From: Rosellinia necatrix
Taxonomy: Eukaryota > Ascomycota > Sordariomycetes > Xylariales > Xylariaceae
Reading direction: 5' to 3'
DNA: 64,000 nt
Assembly: GCA_021209875.1 (NCBI GenBank)
Contig: JAGYVD010000005.1
Location: 3,076,001 to 3,140,000 of the forward strand
The translations under genes and the position numbers were made by a program. Of this stretch, positions 1 through 10,901 are shown piece after piece. The stretch's first letter is position 1. Every line of letters begins with the position of its first letter. The notes beneath the pieces were generated by a model. It saw only the letters and a list, made by a program, of their open reading frames with translations. It did no database searches and was not told where the DNA came from.

Positions 1-3000
1 GATTCACCGGCGAAGTTGTTTTTGACCTTTCCGGTGATAAGGGTGGCCCTCCGGGACCAAAGCAACCAACACCACCGCAAGATCTGTTGGTTATGAAAGC
101 CAAAGAAGCCAAGGCGCCCGGACTTATAGTTGACAAGCGACATCAGTCGTTTCCTTCCATTGACTTCTATAACGCCAGATACCCCGAAGGACAGCCCACC
201 GGGTCTGCCGCTCAGCCTGGAGCAAACGGGGAACGTGGCGTGCCTGGCAAACGAGGTACAGACGGGGGCAGCTTCCATCTTCACGCAGAGGAGATCGATG
301 CGTCCATTCCAAACGCTGCAACTGTATTCCGTATCATTTCGCAGGGCGGAGCCGGAGGCGCCGGCCAAGCTGGGTGAGTTAGTCTGAAGTTATTTTATCC
401 CCGTCCAGCTTACCATCAGACATAATTCTGCCACTCAGGGGTTGGATATTCAAAGGGTATATTGTATAATCGCTGACTGCTTTCCGTGAACAGCCAGGAT
501 GGTAGCACCGGCGGTAATGGCCTTGATTGGAACTACGATGGTAAAGACCTTGTTGATTATATGTCTGAACATATCTACCGTCAGACATTACAACACGAGC
601 TAAGCGATGAGTCTTGCGACGTGTGGAACAACGTCTGGATGACGTTCATGGGCGGCGACGGCGGCATTGGCGGATATGGTGGCCCTGGAGGACGCGGGGG
701 GAGTGGCGGCAGCGTGGATATATCACCCAAGTGCCTCGAAGCCATATTCCAGGTTGAGAATGACCCGGGCCCGCCGGGCAAGGACGGCCAGAATGGCGCC
801 AGCGGCGATCCGGGGAAGCACAGCGAATCGCGCCTCTTCAAGCGCTGGAACAAGCACGACAATCGCAACTGGGAAAAGTTCGCGAGGAGGTTTCCCGAAA
901 ACAGTGAACAGCGGAGGATTTGCCCACTGATTCATCAGTGGGAGAAAAACAACATACACCCAATCCATGCCAAAGCAGAGCCCCTTCGTCCTGTCGCAAG
1001 CGAGGAATTGTGGCGGTTGTTTGACCCGACAATGCAACAGCCAGTGGGCACAAAATCTGCACCGGCATTCCACGACCAACCAGTCGAGCAATTGCACCGA
1101 GCGTACAGCGCCAATGTGTCGTTTCTGCGACGTGTCCTTCAGCGGATTGAGTTTGAGAATTTTATCTGGCGCACCAGCCAGGTTTTCTACGACAACAGCG
1201 CCGCGGCTACAAAGCCGATGGAGCGTCTGGCATCATCCCTCACATGGATGAGCAAAGTCGTATCACAACTCGACACAGCGAGCGTCGGAGTGCAGTCGGT
1301 GAGAGAATACCATGCCAAGGTGCTGCAGGCGTTTGAGTCGCGATCTGATGTTTTCGGCCACGTCTGCCGCTTTGTGCCGTTTAATCCTAGCCGCAAGGAG
1401 TTCGAAGCCGCCCTGGCGAGTTTTGGTAAGATTGAAGCCATATACGAGCAGTCAGTTAGGGCCTTGGAGGAGCGACAAGCGGCGCGGCAAACCATGATAG
1501 ACAGCATCGCAGAAGCGCAGTCCAAGATTGCCAGCTCGACCAAGGACATCGAGGTATACCAGGACGTACATGTCTTGAAGGAAAATTTCAACAGCGCCGT
1601 TCACGAAGTCAACGAGGCCCGGACGCGTCTCTACAATATGAAGGGCAATCTGGAGCGAGAAATCAGGGCGCATACGAATTGTTCATTCGAGGCCGTGCTA
1701 GACGCCATCAGCACCTCGCTCATGTTCACCAACTTCGAGGTAAGAGAACGAACTCCTTACGATATGATGCATCCGGCTTCGTTGTTCTATGTGGAAGCTA
1801 ATTCGTGCCGCAGAGCGAGGTGGCAATTGGGGGCGCTGCATTATCAATCGGCACGGGGGTTGCCAAGAGCGCACACGATGCGCTGGCGAAGATCGACGGC
1901 GTGGACAAGTCGCTACTGTATGCGCGGTTGGACACCGTATTCAAGGACGGCGATGAGCTCAAAGACGAGATATCCAAGAAGCTCGAGAGCACCAAGGCCG
2001 AGCGAGAGGCCGACAAAGACTACCTCGCACAGATCATGATGAGCCGCAGTAAGTTCGATACGATGTGCGACACGTACCTGGCCCGAATGAAGAGCACAGA
2101 TGAGGTCAAGCGCAGCTTCACCAACCTCGTGAAGGCGGTGGATCGCAAGAACAAGGTCTTGGCCGACTACAACGCAGCGGCGCTGGGCATCGCCCAGGCG
2201 CAGCTGGTCATCAGCGAACAGGCTACGCTGACTAGCGTACTCCAGTCCGGCGTTGCAGGGCTGAGCGACGATGAGACCCAGTTGGCAGATGCGTTTCTGT
2301 CGCAGGCCTATCAGGAGATGGGCCGCCTCACGCTCGAACGCCTCTGGGAGCGTGTGCGCGGGTTCAACTGCATCGCGTTCAGGCGATCGCGGGCCTTCGA
2401 CGTGCTGGCGGGGATGGACTCCTTCAGCGCGCTGGATACGCGCATGCTTACGGTCGCCATCGACGAGGCGCTCAACCACGATTTCATCCGGCTCGAGGCC
2501 GCCTACGCCTCGGCGTCGGCCGTGAAGGACACCGTCGTCCTTGATCTGCTCGAAGCAGACCATCCGTTCAAATTCCAGCAGCTGCGAGAAGATGGAGCGG
2601 CTGAGTTCGAGATTGACTGGGCCACGTTCCAGCCCTGCATTGGCGATAAGCGGGCGTGGGATATTCGGCTCGACGAGCTTCAAATCTACCTCGTTGGTGC
2701 GAGCGGACGACCTGCGCCAGGGTCGAGCAAGGCCTATATCGGATTAGAGGTTCACAACAATGGCACGTTTCGTTTCCGAAACGCCGAGGGGACCATGCTG
2801 ACGTTTGAACTTCCTCCCTCTCATCTCAAGTTCAAACACGCAGAAATTAAATTAGTGGACGGGCAGAAACCAGACGATTCTGTCTTTGTCCCGGTAGGTG
2901 ACCAGGTACGGGGCGAGCGGTTTGTGGTTGAGTTGCCCAACAAAGGTCATGATCCAGTCTCATTACAGTCGCCGCTAGGTTGGTGGACAATTAAGGAGAT

Positions 3001-3076
3001 CTCGGGTTCTGACTGGGAAGATTGCAAGTGGATTCGATTTCAATTTAAAGTCACATACCGGACAGGAAGTAAGTGA
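1..3076 (+). CDS. Collagen-like, coiled-coil protein, 5' end cut off by the window
   Basis: Exons 1-373, 494-1739 and 1814-3076, joined in phase by introns of 120 and 74 bp. At least 959 residues are visible and the N-terminus lies outside the window. The first third is rich in Gly-X-Y-like text: GERGVPGKRGTDGG near residue 70, a run of GG pairs near residues 177-196, and PGPPGKDGQNGASGDPGK near 215-232. A long charged helical region follows (about residues 430-520, many Glu/Arg/Ala, probably coiled coil), with further helical stretches to about residue 780. The last 150 residues look beta-rich (WDIRLDELQIYLVGASGR, then PLGWWTIKEI). The Gly repeats are interrupted, so this is collagen-like rather than true collagen. 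I recognise no catalytic motif and assign no function. It converges on the transporter gene at 3490-5895. Exon structure is well supported; the role is unknown. Confidence 0.8.
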
Positions 3077-3489
3077 TCGATCGACCCCTAGCTGATGAGG
3101 GGGTTGCGCAACTGTGAATTAGATGCCTAGGAGAAGGGTGACGGGCAGAGAGACTGGCCCATACTTTGTTGCATGCAGTAAAGCAACGAAATATCTTCGT
3201 GGCTACTGAAGCACGGAGGCTTCCATATCAATGGCCTTAGAGAACAGATACCAAGTACTAGAAATAGACAGCAGACTACGGTGATAGGGGGATTCGTGAA
3301 TTCCAACACAAATACGAACGGAGACAAACTAAACTCGGCATGGTGGCAATAAAAATATAAGCTTGCCTAAAACGGTTAAGATAAGTTTCCGCCTATCAAA
3401 ACAATTAGCAATAATTTTCAGCTAGTGTCAACATGTAAAACTAATATCCGCCAGTAGGTAGTTATAGATCGTCGCACCGCCACGATAAG
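3077..3489. other. Intergenic, convergent gene ends
   Basis: This gap of about 410 bp separates the 3' ends of two convergent genes. It is A/T-leaning and should hold both 3' UTRs. I see no open frame with family motifs and no repeat. Confidence 0.6.
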
Positions 3490-5895
3490 TCAGCACAGAT
3501 TCTCATGCCGAGCTCGTAGTATTGTTTGCAACTTCTTCTTTGCTTCAATGCTGGCCTTTCGGGGGTTATCCGCCTCAAAAACGCTAGCTCGCGTTAGCTT
3601 TTTCTGTAAAACAATAACATATCCTGTTATAAGAGGATTGCCGATAACATTCTATATAATTAAGTGGCAGGGCGCAGCTCGGCGATTCCTAGGCTATTGC
3701 AGGATTCTTCGGGGATAAGTAAAGAGACTCACTCGTCTAATTCCTCAAGTGTCAGACCCTTCGTCTCGACGAAGAAGAAGTATATGAACGTGAATTCAAA
3801 GGTATCCCAGAAGACAAAGAAAACATAGAACCAGTATCCTATCTATACGGAGCCGTCAGCTTGCCAATAATTATACCCTTGTTGCTAGGGACGCTCACGC
3901 TGGACAACGCAATAGGAGCGACAAACGTGTTCAAGAAACCCGCGGCTCCTGATGTGATCTTGTAGGCCCCCATCGCCTTGGCTCGCATCCTGTTGGAGAC
4001 AACTTCGGCGGGGTATACCGGCTGCATAGGAGTGAATGCTTCTAGCTGTTAGTGAGACCAACATAGGTTCGACGAGGGTGGCCGTACCCCCCGAGAAAAC
4101 AGCGCCGAAAGCAAATATGAATACGATTGCTAACGTCGCGGCCGCATTGTTATTATACTCGATCTTGCCAGCCGACCCTGCGGCTACTAGTGCGAGACAG
4201 ATAGCCATGCCGAGTGTGCTGCCCATCAGCATCTATGCCCACCATGATCAGTAAGAATCTCACGAAAACGGTATACAACAGCTTCGTAGATATGAGATGA
4301 CTAACAAGCTGACTAAAACGCAGCAAGTAAAAAGTTTGGCCTCGTGCGGCCTTTCTTCTTTTATGCTTTTTTTTTTTTTTTTGAAAATAGGGGGGTGGGG
4401 TTAGGTTTTAGAGGCATAGGGAAACTCTAAGAACGTACCTTACGACGACCAACAAGATCATGTAGGCGGGCACCACATGTAGCGGAAACCCAGCCGATAG
4501 CCGAATAGACAATATTTAGGATCTGGTTGCGAGAGGCGTTCTGGTTCAGGTCAAATCCCAGGACGGAGGCTAGGACGCCGGCTTACAAGCTTGGTATTTG
4601 TATCGGTGACACCAACTGCATCTAGCATCACGGGGAGATAATATGATATAATGCTAAGTGCGGAGATTTAGTACCATGTAATAAGCAGCAAGGTAATCCA
4701 GAGGACTTACTTGTTCCCGCTAAACTGAGCAAACCAAGAAAAGACCATATTAAGCATCAGTCTGTATCGGCTGGATCTCGAGTCGACGAGCACGTGCAAA
4801 TCGAACAAGTCTTTCCATGTCTGCTTAGTAGTCCCCTGCACACTTTGTATCATCTCTTTCATCTGCAGGTCTACTAGAGGATGGTCTGGGTCGCCATTCG
4901 TATGGTATTTGGTGATGATCCGTCTTGCTTCCTCGTGCTTGTCGGTGAGGACTAGGTAACGAGGCGACTCGGGGAAGAACTTGACAACCAAGACGACCAG
5001 CCCAGCACAGACGGCCTGAAGCCAGATAGGGATTCGCCAGTCGAGATTACCCTGACCCGCGAGGTATTTATGGCAGCCGTAAACGGAAGATGTTGCTAGG
5101 ATGGAGCCGACGTAGTAGAAAGTGTTGAATGATCCGGCAATTGTCCCTCGATACATCGCGGGTGAGATCTCTACTAGGTATAGCGGTGCCGCCGTCGTAG
5201 TTAAAGTGGCGAAGAAGGACAGTAGGAATCGCCCTCCGATGAAAGTCGGCAGGTCTGTCGCCAGACCGGTGATGACAGTTCCAATGATGACGCCCAGACA
5301 GCCAAAGAAGATGTGCCAGATTCGACCGTACCAGTCTATCAACCACACGAATAAAGCACCTGCGATCTGCCCAACCTGAATATCGGTCAGTGTTTGCATC
5401 TCTAACACCCCGCCTTCAGGTTCGCATTTACCTGAAAGATGGCGAAGACGATTCCCGTCGTCGCGTTTCCGGTAGCCGGCAACCCGAAGTACTCGGTATA
5501 GTTCGGCAGAGCCTACGGAAGAACGGGCATGAGCATACGAAGTTAGCTACGGAAGCTGTAAACCTCACATTGATAGAACCCATCAAAGAGCTATCGAACC
5601 CTGTTCAATGGTCAGGGGTGTTAACAACAATGGCCGGAGCCCTGGTTTTAAACTGACCACTCATAGTGGAACAGAGAAATATCGTGGCTGCGAGAAGGTA
5701 CAACTTGATATAACCCGGTCCTCGCGGGTCTGGTCTATTGGTAGCCATGATAGTGGCATAATTCTCCAAGGTTGGGTCGACATTGAAAAGCGTGTCGGGG
5801 CCAGCAGTCTGTTTTTCCAGGCTTCCATTTGGCCGACTCATTTCGCCTCCAAGTTGCGCTTCTTTGGCCTTGAGTTTCAAATTACTGTTCGCCAT
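3490..5895 (-). CDS. MFS sugar transporter (hexose/lactose-permease type), ten exons
   Basis: Exons, reading down the minus strand: 5895-5658, 5600-5569, 5512-5432, 5375-4711, 4653-4587, 4522-4439, 4232-4088, 4041-3899, 3842-3733, 3583-3490. Together they give 1659 nt and 552 residues with every junction in phase. Family marks are in order: [15 protein letters not shown] in helix 1; [16 protein letters not shown] of the loop 2-3 signature; [10 protein letters not shown] after helix 6; [31 protein letters not shown]; and [14 protein letters not shown] near the C-terminus. The product should be a twelve-helix plasma-membrane proton/sugar symporter; the exact sugar cannot be read. Nine introns of 46-206 bp is a lot for this family. 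The 46-bp (4042-4087) and 206-bp (4233-4438) introns are the least certain. The 4523-4586 intron was chosen because reading through it needs a frameshift. Confidence 0.85.
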
Positions 5896-6660
5896 TGTTT
5901 CTCTCGGGCAATTTCATCTGAGCGTGGATGCGGAGCCCCTCGGGGAAGGTGTCTGTCTCTTCTGATCTGACTGAGCGTGCCTATTAAACACAAGGACCGG
6001 CTTGATGAAACCTATCCTCATCCAGCGGGGTAAATTCAAGGTCCAATTGATCAGCACGTATGATACAAGATGGCACAAAATGGATTCAACCAGAGTAGCC
6101 ATGATAGGCCAGCGGCATAGCGATGACCTTACCTACATAGTGACGGCCGGTTGGCAGTAAAATGTGACTATTGGGGTGGGTATGTAACTCCGGACTGCAC
6201 AGAAGAACCCCCTGCCCACCAGACACAGCAAGGTACCCCGCATTACGAAGGGCCAGGGTCATGCGAGGGTTGTATTACTGATACGTGGAAATACAACTAC
6301 CTTCGCCATGATTTCTAGAGGTATGTTAGGTCTAGACTGAGGTCATGTTACCTCCTTAACCTGGGGTAATATCCGTTATCGCATGCCCATTTCTTATGTC
6401 ACTCTCACTCTGCTGGAACGCTTGCGCGAGGGAGGCCAAATTGGGTACTTGACCATCTCTTGGCATTTGTATGTATACAGAGTTGTCAGAGAGGCCATTT
6501 CAAAAACACTACCCGAGAAAGCCATCAGTATCTCTAATATTCCACTTTCGCCTGTTTGTTGTCGGAATCATGACTATATGCATGCCCTGGGTAGCTACCA
6601 GATCAAACCCAAAAACATTAATGGACCCAGTCGTGGAGACTGGGGGGTCAAACCCGCGCA
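5896..6660. other. Intergenic, promoter side of the transporter gene
   Basis: About 765 bp lie between the transporter start and the stop of the upstream kinase-like gene on the same strand. I see no coding segment on either strand beyond short shadows. It should contain the transporter promoter and the kinase 3' UTR. Confidence 0.5.
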
Positions 6661-8262
6661 TTATGCAGGCGGGTTTGTTGTAGTTAGTGGGAAAGGCGCT
6701 TTTGGCGATGGCGAGGTCATTACTTTCTCGGTTCCTGTGCATTCCTGGTCGCGCGCCTCCTCACCATCGAATGCCGTTCCTGTGTCCGAAACTTTTGTTC
6801 TCTTAGGCGAGGGTCCCTCCTCCTCACTGTCAGGTGCTGTTCTTTTCTCCATTTTCTCGCCACTTCCACTTGTCGGAGTATTAGGCACCGTGCTGCATTC
6901 TCTTGACGTGCTTTCCTCTGATTTGGCCGAGTCGGCGATTTCTTTCGCTTTATCCGGATAGGCTTGCGTGTATGGCAGCCGTTCCCATTGCATTGGCGCT
7001 CTCAGTAGTAATTCCTTTTCTTTCTGCCCCTTATTTTGACGCTTCTGTATTACCTTAAACCTGGCCTTTCGAAGTCGGCGATTATGTTTAACATAATAGC
7101 TCGGCTTCGGAGCTTCGTCAAGCGAGACGGGAATCTGTCTCTTCGGTGTCGTTTTAGGAAGAGCGTTCCTTCGTTGGATCCAACTCTGGAGGTATTGCCG
7201 AATTGTCTGAGAATCACAGTCGAGATTTGTACGGACTGGCCACTCTGGCATCTCGTTGATCATAGAGGGGTCATGGACGAGTAAGCCCAAAGGGTTCTCG
7301 TCGAGGTCGATATCGTCGATGAACTTTTCAACCAGGGCAGAGTCATGCGTCACTATCTCATACACTGCCCATGTTACTTTATTAAAATCCCACTGCATTT
7401 CATTCTCGCTCGCCTTAACAATGTTCTCAAAGTCAATTAGCAATAGGGTGTCGGTAGCTCGGTCGACCAGCATATTCTTGAGTTGGAGATCCGAGTGGGC
7501 GATACCGAGTTCAAGGTGAAGGTAATCGATCGTATCGGTGAGTTGCTTCAGCCATTTCAGTTTGAACTGGCTCTTGTCAACCTCGAGGTCATCCCCATCC
7601 ACGCGTTTCGATGACCAGCCTAGAATGCGCTCCGTGAAATTCTGCACCACGATACGATGGAGGGGGACAATGTGGGGATGGGGAGGAATGGAGCTGAGTG
7701 CGTGCATCTCTCGCCACCTGCAGCCTAGACCCCCCAGTAACCATTTTACGACGACTTTCTCGTTGTCTCTACTCACGTCCTCCATCTCATCTACCTCTGG
7801 CGCGAGTCGATCTACTTCGACTAGCTGCGTGTGCTTCGTGGTTTGCAGGTGGCGAAACTCGGGGATATTCGTGAACACTGGCCACGAGACAGTAGAGATC
7901 AGAGTATTGATACCCGCCCTAGGGACGCCGATGAATGCTTCCGGATTTGGTGACGCGACTCGAATGCGTCCGGCCAGATCCAGGGCGACGAAGCCGGAAT
8001 AGGGCGATAAAAAGTCCCAGCAACGCTTTAGAGCTAGTTGAACAGCCTCCTCGCGGTTCAGGTAGTCATCATCGTGGGCAAAAGTTATCGGGACAGCAAC
8101 GAAAATTTCTCTCCGCGTATCTGTATCGAGGAAGCAATAGACACTAGCCCTCTCCCGCTCCCCCGGGCCTTCGATGGTGGCTTTCTTCGTGTCGTAGCAC
8201 CGCACACACATGACCCTCCTGTCGAACTCCTTCCACCAAGGTTTAGTATTTGTGATGCGCAT
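6661..8262 (-). CDS. Fungal protein-kinase-like protein, single exon
   Basis: An uninterrupted frame of 533 residues. A kinase-like core spans about residues 165-310: KVVVKWLLGG supplies a candidate VAIK-type lysine (K173), WLKQLTDTIDYLH is the helix-E region, HSDLQLKN (256-263) is the catalytic loop with Asp258 and Asn263, and LLIDFEN (274-280) replaces the DFG triplet with DFE. The glycine loop is not recognisable. The N-terminal 160 residues match nothing I know. The C-terminal 150 are basic, then acidic and Ser/Pro-rich, with a likely nuclear signal in PSPKRTK. HxDxxxxN is kept, so activity is possible, but the DFE triplet and missing glycine loop are typical of the divergent kinase-like families expanded in filamentous ascomycetes. 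No partner can be inferred from the neighbours. Confidence 0.8.
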   Translation of the reverse strand: MRITNTKPWWKEFDRRVMCVRCYDTKKATIEGPGERERASVYCFLDTDTRREIFVAVPITFAHDDDYLNREEAVQLALKRCWDFLSPYSGFVALDLAGRIRVASPNPEAFIGVPRAGINTLISTVSWPVFTNIPEFRHLQTTKHTQLVEVDRLAPEVDEMEDVSRDNEKVVVKWLLGGLGCRWREMHALSSIPPHPHIVPLHRIVVQNFTERILGWSSKRVDGDDLEVDKSQFKLKWLKQLTDTIDYLHLELGIAHSDLQLKNMLVDRATDTLLLIDFENIVKASENEMQWDFNKVTWAVYEIVTHDSALVEKFIDDIDLDENPLGLLVHDPSMINEMPEWPVRTNLDCDSQTIRQYLQSWIQRRNALPKTTPKRQIPVSLDEAPKPSYYVKHNRRLRKARFKVIQKRQNKGQKEKELLLRAPMQWERLPYTQAYPDKAKEIADSAKSEESTSRECSTVPNTPTSGSGEKMEKRTAPDSEEEGPSPKRTKVSDTGTAFDGEEARDQECTGTEKVMTSPSPKAPFPLTTTNPPA

Positions 8263-9503
8263 CCTGGTCGGGGTCGGCGGGTAGCAGAGCTCTCCGTGTG
8301 GGCGATTTGCTTAGGCTGACCGGAGTGGCCGAGGACGAGAAGGAGGACGAGAAGGAGGGAGGAAGGGGGAAGGAGATGGCGTTGGAAGGTAAGGGCATGC
8401 GATGGTGCTCGAGTTGGGGAATACAGAATAGATAGATAAGAGAAAGCGAAGGATAAATAGTAAATGTCGTGTGAAGAAGAAATAGTAAAGGGCTAACAGG
8501 GGAGATGGACCGAGAGATGGAGGGAAGCAGGAACGAGGGTAGGAGAGCAAGACTCCCTAGGTACCTATTTACCAAAAGTATGTACTTATCCAAGGAAATT
8601 GATTGGGAGGGAATTGTGTCACCTACTTGATACACGTTCGGAAAGGGATTGCGGAAAGTGTGGAAAGTAGATAGGTACGTACCTAATTCGTACCTAATTC
8701 GCACCCTTACGCGCTCGTCTATCTATATGCATTTCTTCATCACGCGCCAGATGGCTGTTGCACAGAATGGGTCTCGTCACGGCGGCAAACCCGGTGATTG
8801 GCCGTTTCTCTCGAATAGTGCCGTAAAACATTCCCTACTTATGTGCCATGCTAGGTGTTCCTATTGCCCTTATCCCCCTTGGATCCCTTATCTCCTTTGG
8901 ATAGTAGGTAGATTATACCTACGATTAATATCTGGTGGCAACCCGACGACCTGGCTTGCACGAATACCTATGTCAACATGACCTGGATTCCAATAAGCGC
9001 CGTCTGGGGGCTCACACCTCACACCCGGGCCTCTGGAGAACACAAACAACATTTATCATGGCGTATGAGTCACACGCACGCATATTTGGTGCAGGCGCTC
9101 TATACTACTTACTCCCTTGCCTTGTGATTGATGGCTATGGAAACTAAGTTAGACAGGAATCAACTGTACGACAGCAACGAAAAGACGCCTGAGCATACAC
9201 AGAGGATCATTTTCTCATCAACATGCAATACAAATGGACCGTCACGTCCGCAAACGTTCTATTTCGTAGGCTACCGAGACACTCTTCTCCCTTGTATGAG
9301 TCTTTCCTGGCGGTGTACCCCATTTATATCGCTCCGGGTCTGAGTTCCTTATATTGTCGGGGGTTAACGATCAACCTTGGAGACATGCTGGAACGAGTAT
9401 CGGAGGTATTTCAGCGTACGACCCATTCCCAATACATAGTTTATAGTGGTTTACCTCTGTCCTCTCGGTTCTACAAGCCTCTTACCACCGCACGGGAAGT
9501 ACG
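8263..9503. promoter_or_regulatory. Divergent upstream region with pyrimidine-rich tract
   Basis: About 1.24 kb separate the divergent starts of the kinase-like gene (-) and the Cys/His-rich gene (+). From about 8320 to 8560 the plus strand is strongly purine-rich (GAGGA/GAAGGAGG blocks). On the coding strand of the kinase gene this is a CT-rich tract just upstream of the ATG, typical of a core promoter or 5' leader in filamentous fungi. The rest holds no convincing coding segment. A CCTAGGTACCTA motif sits near 8557. Confidence 0.45.
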
Positions 9504-10130
9504 ATGCCTCGATCTGTCGACGGAACTCCTCCGCACAACGGACTGGATATTGTTGAGGCCCTAAATATTGATAAGTCCATCCTCGCGTGGACCCGGGCGA
9601 ATGGGAGCAAAAACCGAGACACTGAAGGTTGCTACTGCGGAGAATACCATCTAAGGTACGAGATCCAGAATAACTTGCGTAATCGTCACAATAACCACCG
9701 GCACAAATTCCGCTGTGGGCATGCTCGAAAAAGGAGCAAGAGCCGCACACCCAAGCCGTGCGAGGGTGCCGAGGGTGGCATTAAATACACTATTAAGGAG
9801 TTCATAGTCGAGGGTGAATGCCCGACGTGTTCGAAGGAGCGTGCGAAGTCCCGTAGGCAACAGAAAACGCGCCAAAAGAAGCGAATGGACCAAGAATGGG
9901 AGCAGCGGATACAGCAGGAAGGGGGGATCGAGACTGAGGCGCACCGGGAGGAGCGGATGAGACGAGCCAGTCTCCAAATGGAGCAAGACGCACTTTTGGC
10001 GCAATCTAGGAAGCGACAGGCGACCATGAGAGAAATTGACAACGAAATGGTCGGGATGCTAGGGGACAAGGGTTCTGAATTAGAAATGCTAGATTCTCCC
10101 CAGGGTGCTGGCGGCACATCTTCAGGTTGA
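9504..10130 (+). CDS. Small Cys/His-rich protein with basic coiled coil, unknown function
   Basis: An open frame of 208 residues starting at ATG 9504. Potential metal ligands are spaced as CYC (43, 45), CGH (71, 73), C86 and CPTC (106-109), preceded by the His/Asn-rich stretch RHNNHRHK. This is compatible with a small zinc-binding fold but matches no finger family I can name. Residues about 110-195 are a highly charged helix (KERAKSRRQQ..., EEQRIQQ-like text, HREERMRRASLQMEQD), probably coiled coil. The tail is Gly/Ser-rich. There is no signal peptide or membrane segment. A further 5' exon cannot be excluded. The frame is long and cleanly biased, so I believe it is a gene; the function is unknown. 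Confidence 0.6.
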   Translation: MPRSVDGTPPHNGLDIVEALNIDKSILAWTRANGSKNRDTEGCYCGEYHLRYEIQNNLRNRHNNHRHKFRCGHARKRSKSRTPKPCEGAEGGIKYTIKEFIVEGECPTCSKERAKSRRQQKTRQKKRMDQEWEQRIQQEGGIETEAHREERMRRASLQMEQDALLAQSRKRQATMREIDNEMVGMLGDKGSELEMLDSPQGAGGTSSG

Positions 10131-10901
10131 AAAGACTCTCGCTACGTCTCATTCGCCGTATGTTGTTATGATATCGGTCCGAAAGGGCTCGACACCGGGC
10201 TCCTCCTCCCCGCACACGATGCAAAGTGAACAAACGAACAAATTAGACAGTAGATAGGATAGCACCAATCGATTGATGATCCAGCATCACCTGCCCAGGT
10301 AAACACTCCACCCTCTTTTCTTGTTGAGATGCACTCAGTATCTACTACTGTAATAACCCCCAATTCTATTTTATGTCTAGGTTTTTTTTTCCCTTTCTTT
10401 AATTCTTGTGCTGTTTCAATTTGTAGAATTAACCTGAAACACAAATATTTAACAAGGTGTTGTGGTATTGGGTACCTAATCATGGCCGATGGTATCGTTG
10501 CATCGGCTAACTGCCCATGACTGTGGGGCCGGCATGCATCGTGAATCCGGGGTAGCATCCGGGACCTATCCGGCGGGGTTAAAGCTAGGCGGGCTAGGCC
10601 ACTACCGGCGCGCTACTCCACAAACCTGCTAGCGTATGGGGACGTCATCACCATGCGTGGTGGTTTTTCGTCGTATTGATCAAGGCAGGATTACCACGTA
10701 CGTAATGTCCGAATGAGACATCGAGAGGAGGCGGGGAGAGGGATTCGAAGCCTTTCCACGCCGAGAGAGTATGATTGACGATCATGAACCTTCTCCAAAA
10801 CCTATAAACAGGCTGCATCCCCCCGCGCCACACCGCTCCCCATGCTACGTCCTTGGGGTCATGGGACATATGTGTCTCCTCCGACTAAGACCACGAATTC
10901 A
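10131..10901. other. Intergenic, upstream of the GH92 gene
   Basis: A gap of about 770 bp between two genes on the plus strand. It has a T-run near 10382 and no supported coding segment. It should carry the GH92 promoter. A tRNA-like GATTCGAAGCC near 10742 was checked and has no cloverleaf around it. Confidence 0.5.

Noticed and set aside
1913..2683. Minus-strand frame of 256 residues
   Set aside because: Shadow of the third exon of the collagen-like gene; no family motif.
4583..4584. One-base frameshift in the sugar transporter
   Set aside because: A 64-bp GT..AG intron (4523-4586) restores the family sequence exactly (TNTKL joined to [11 protein letters not shown]), so no frameshift is needed.
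10735..10760. tRNA-like GATTCGAAGCC
   Set aside because: No cloverleaf on either strand.
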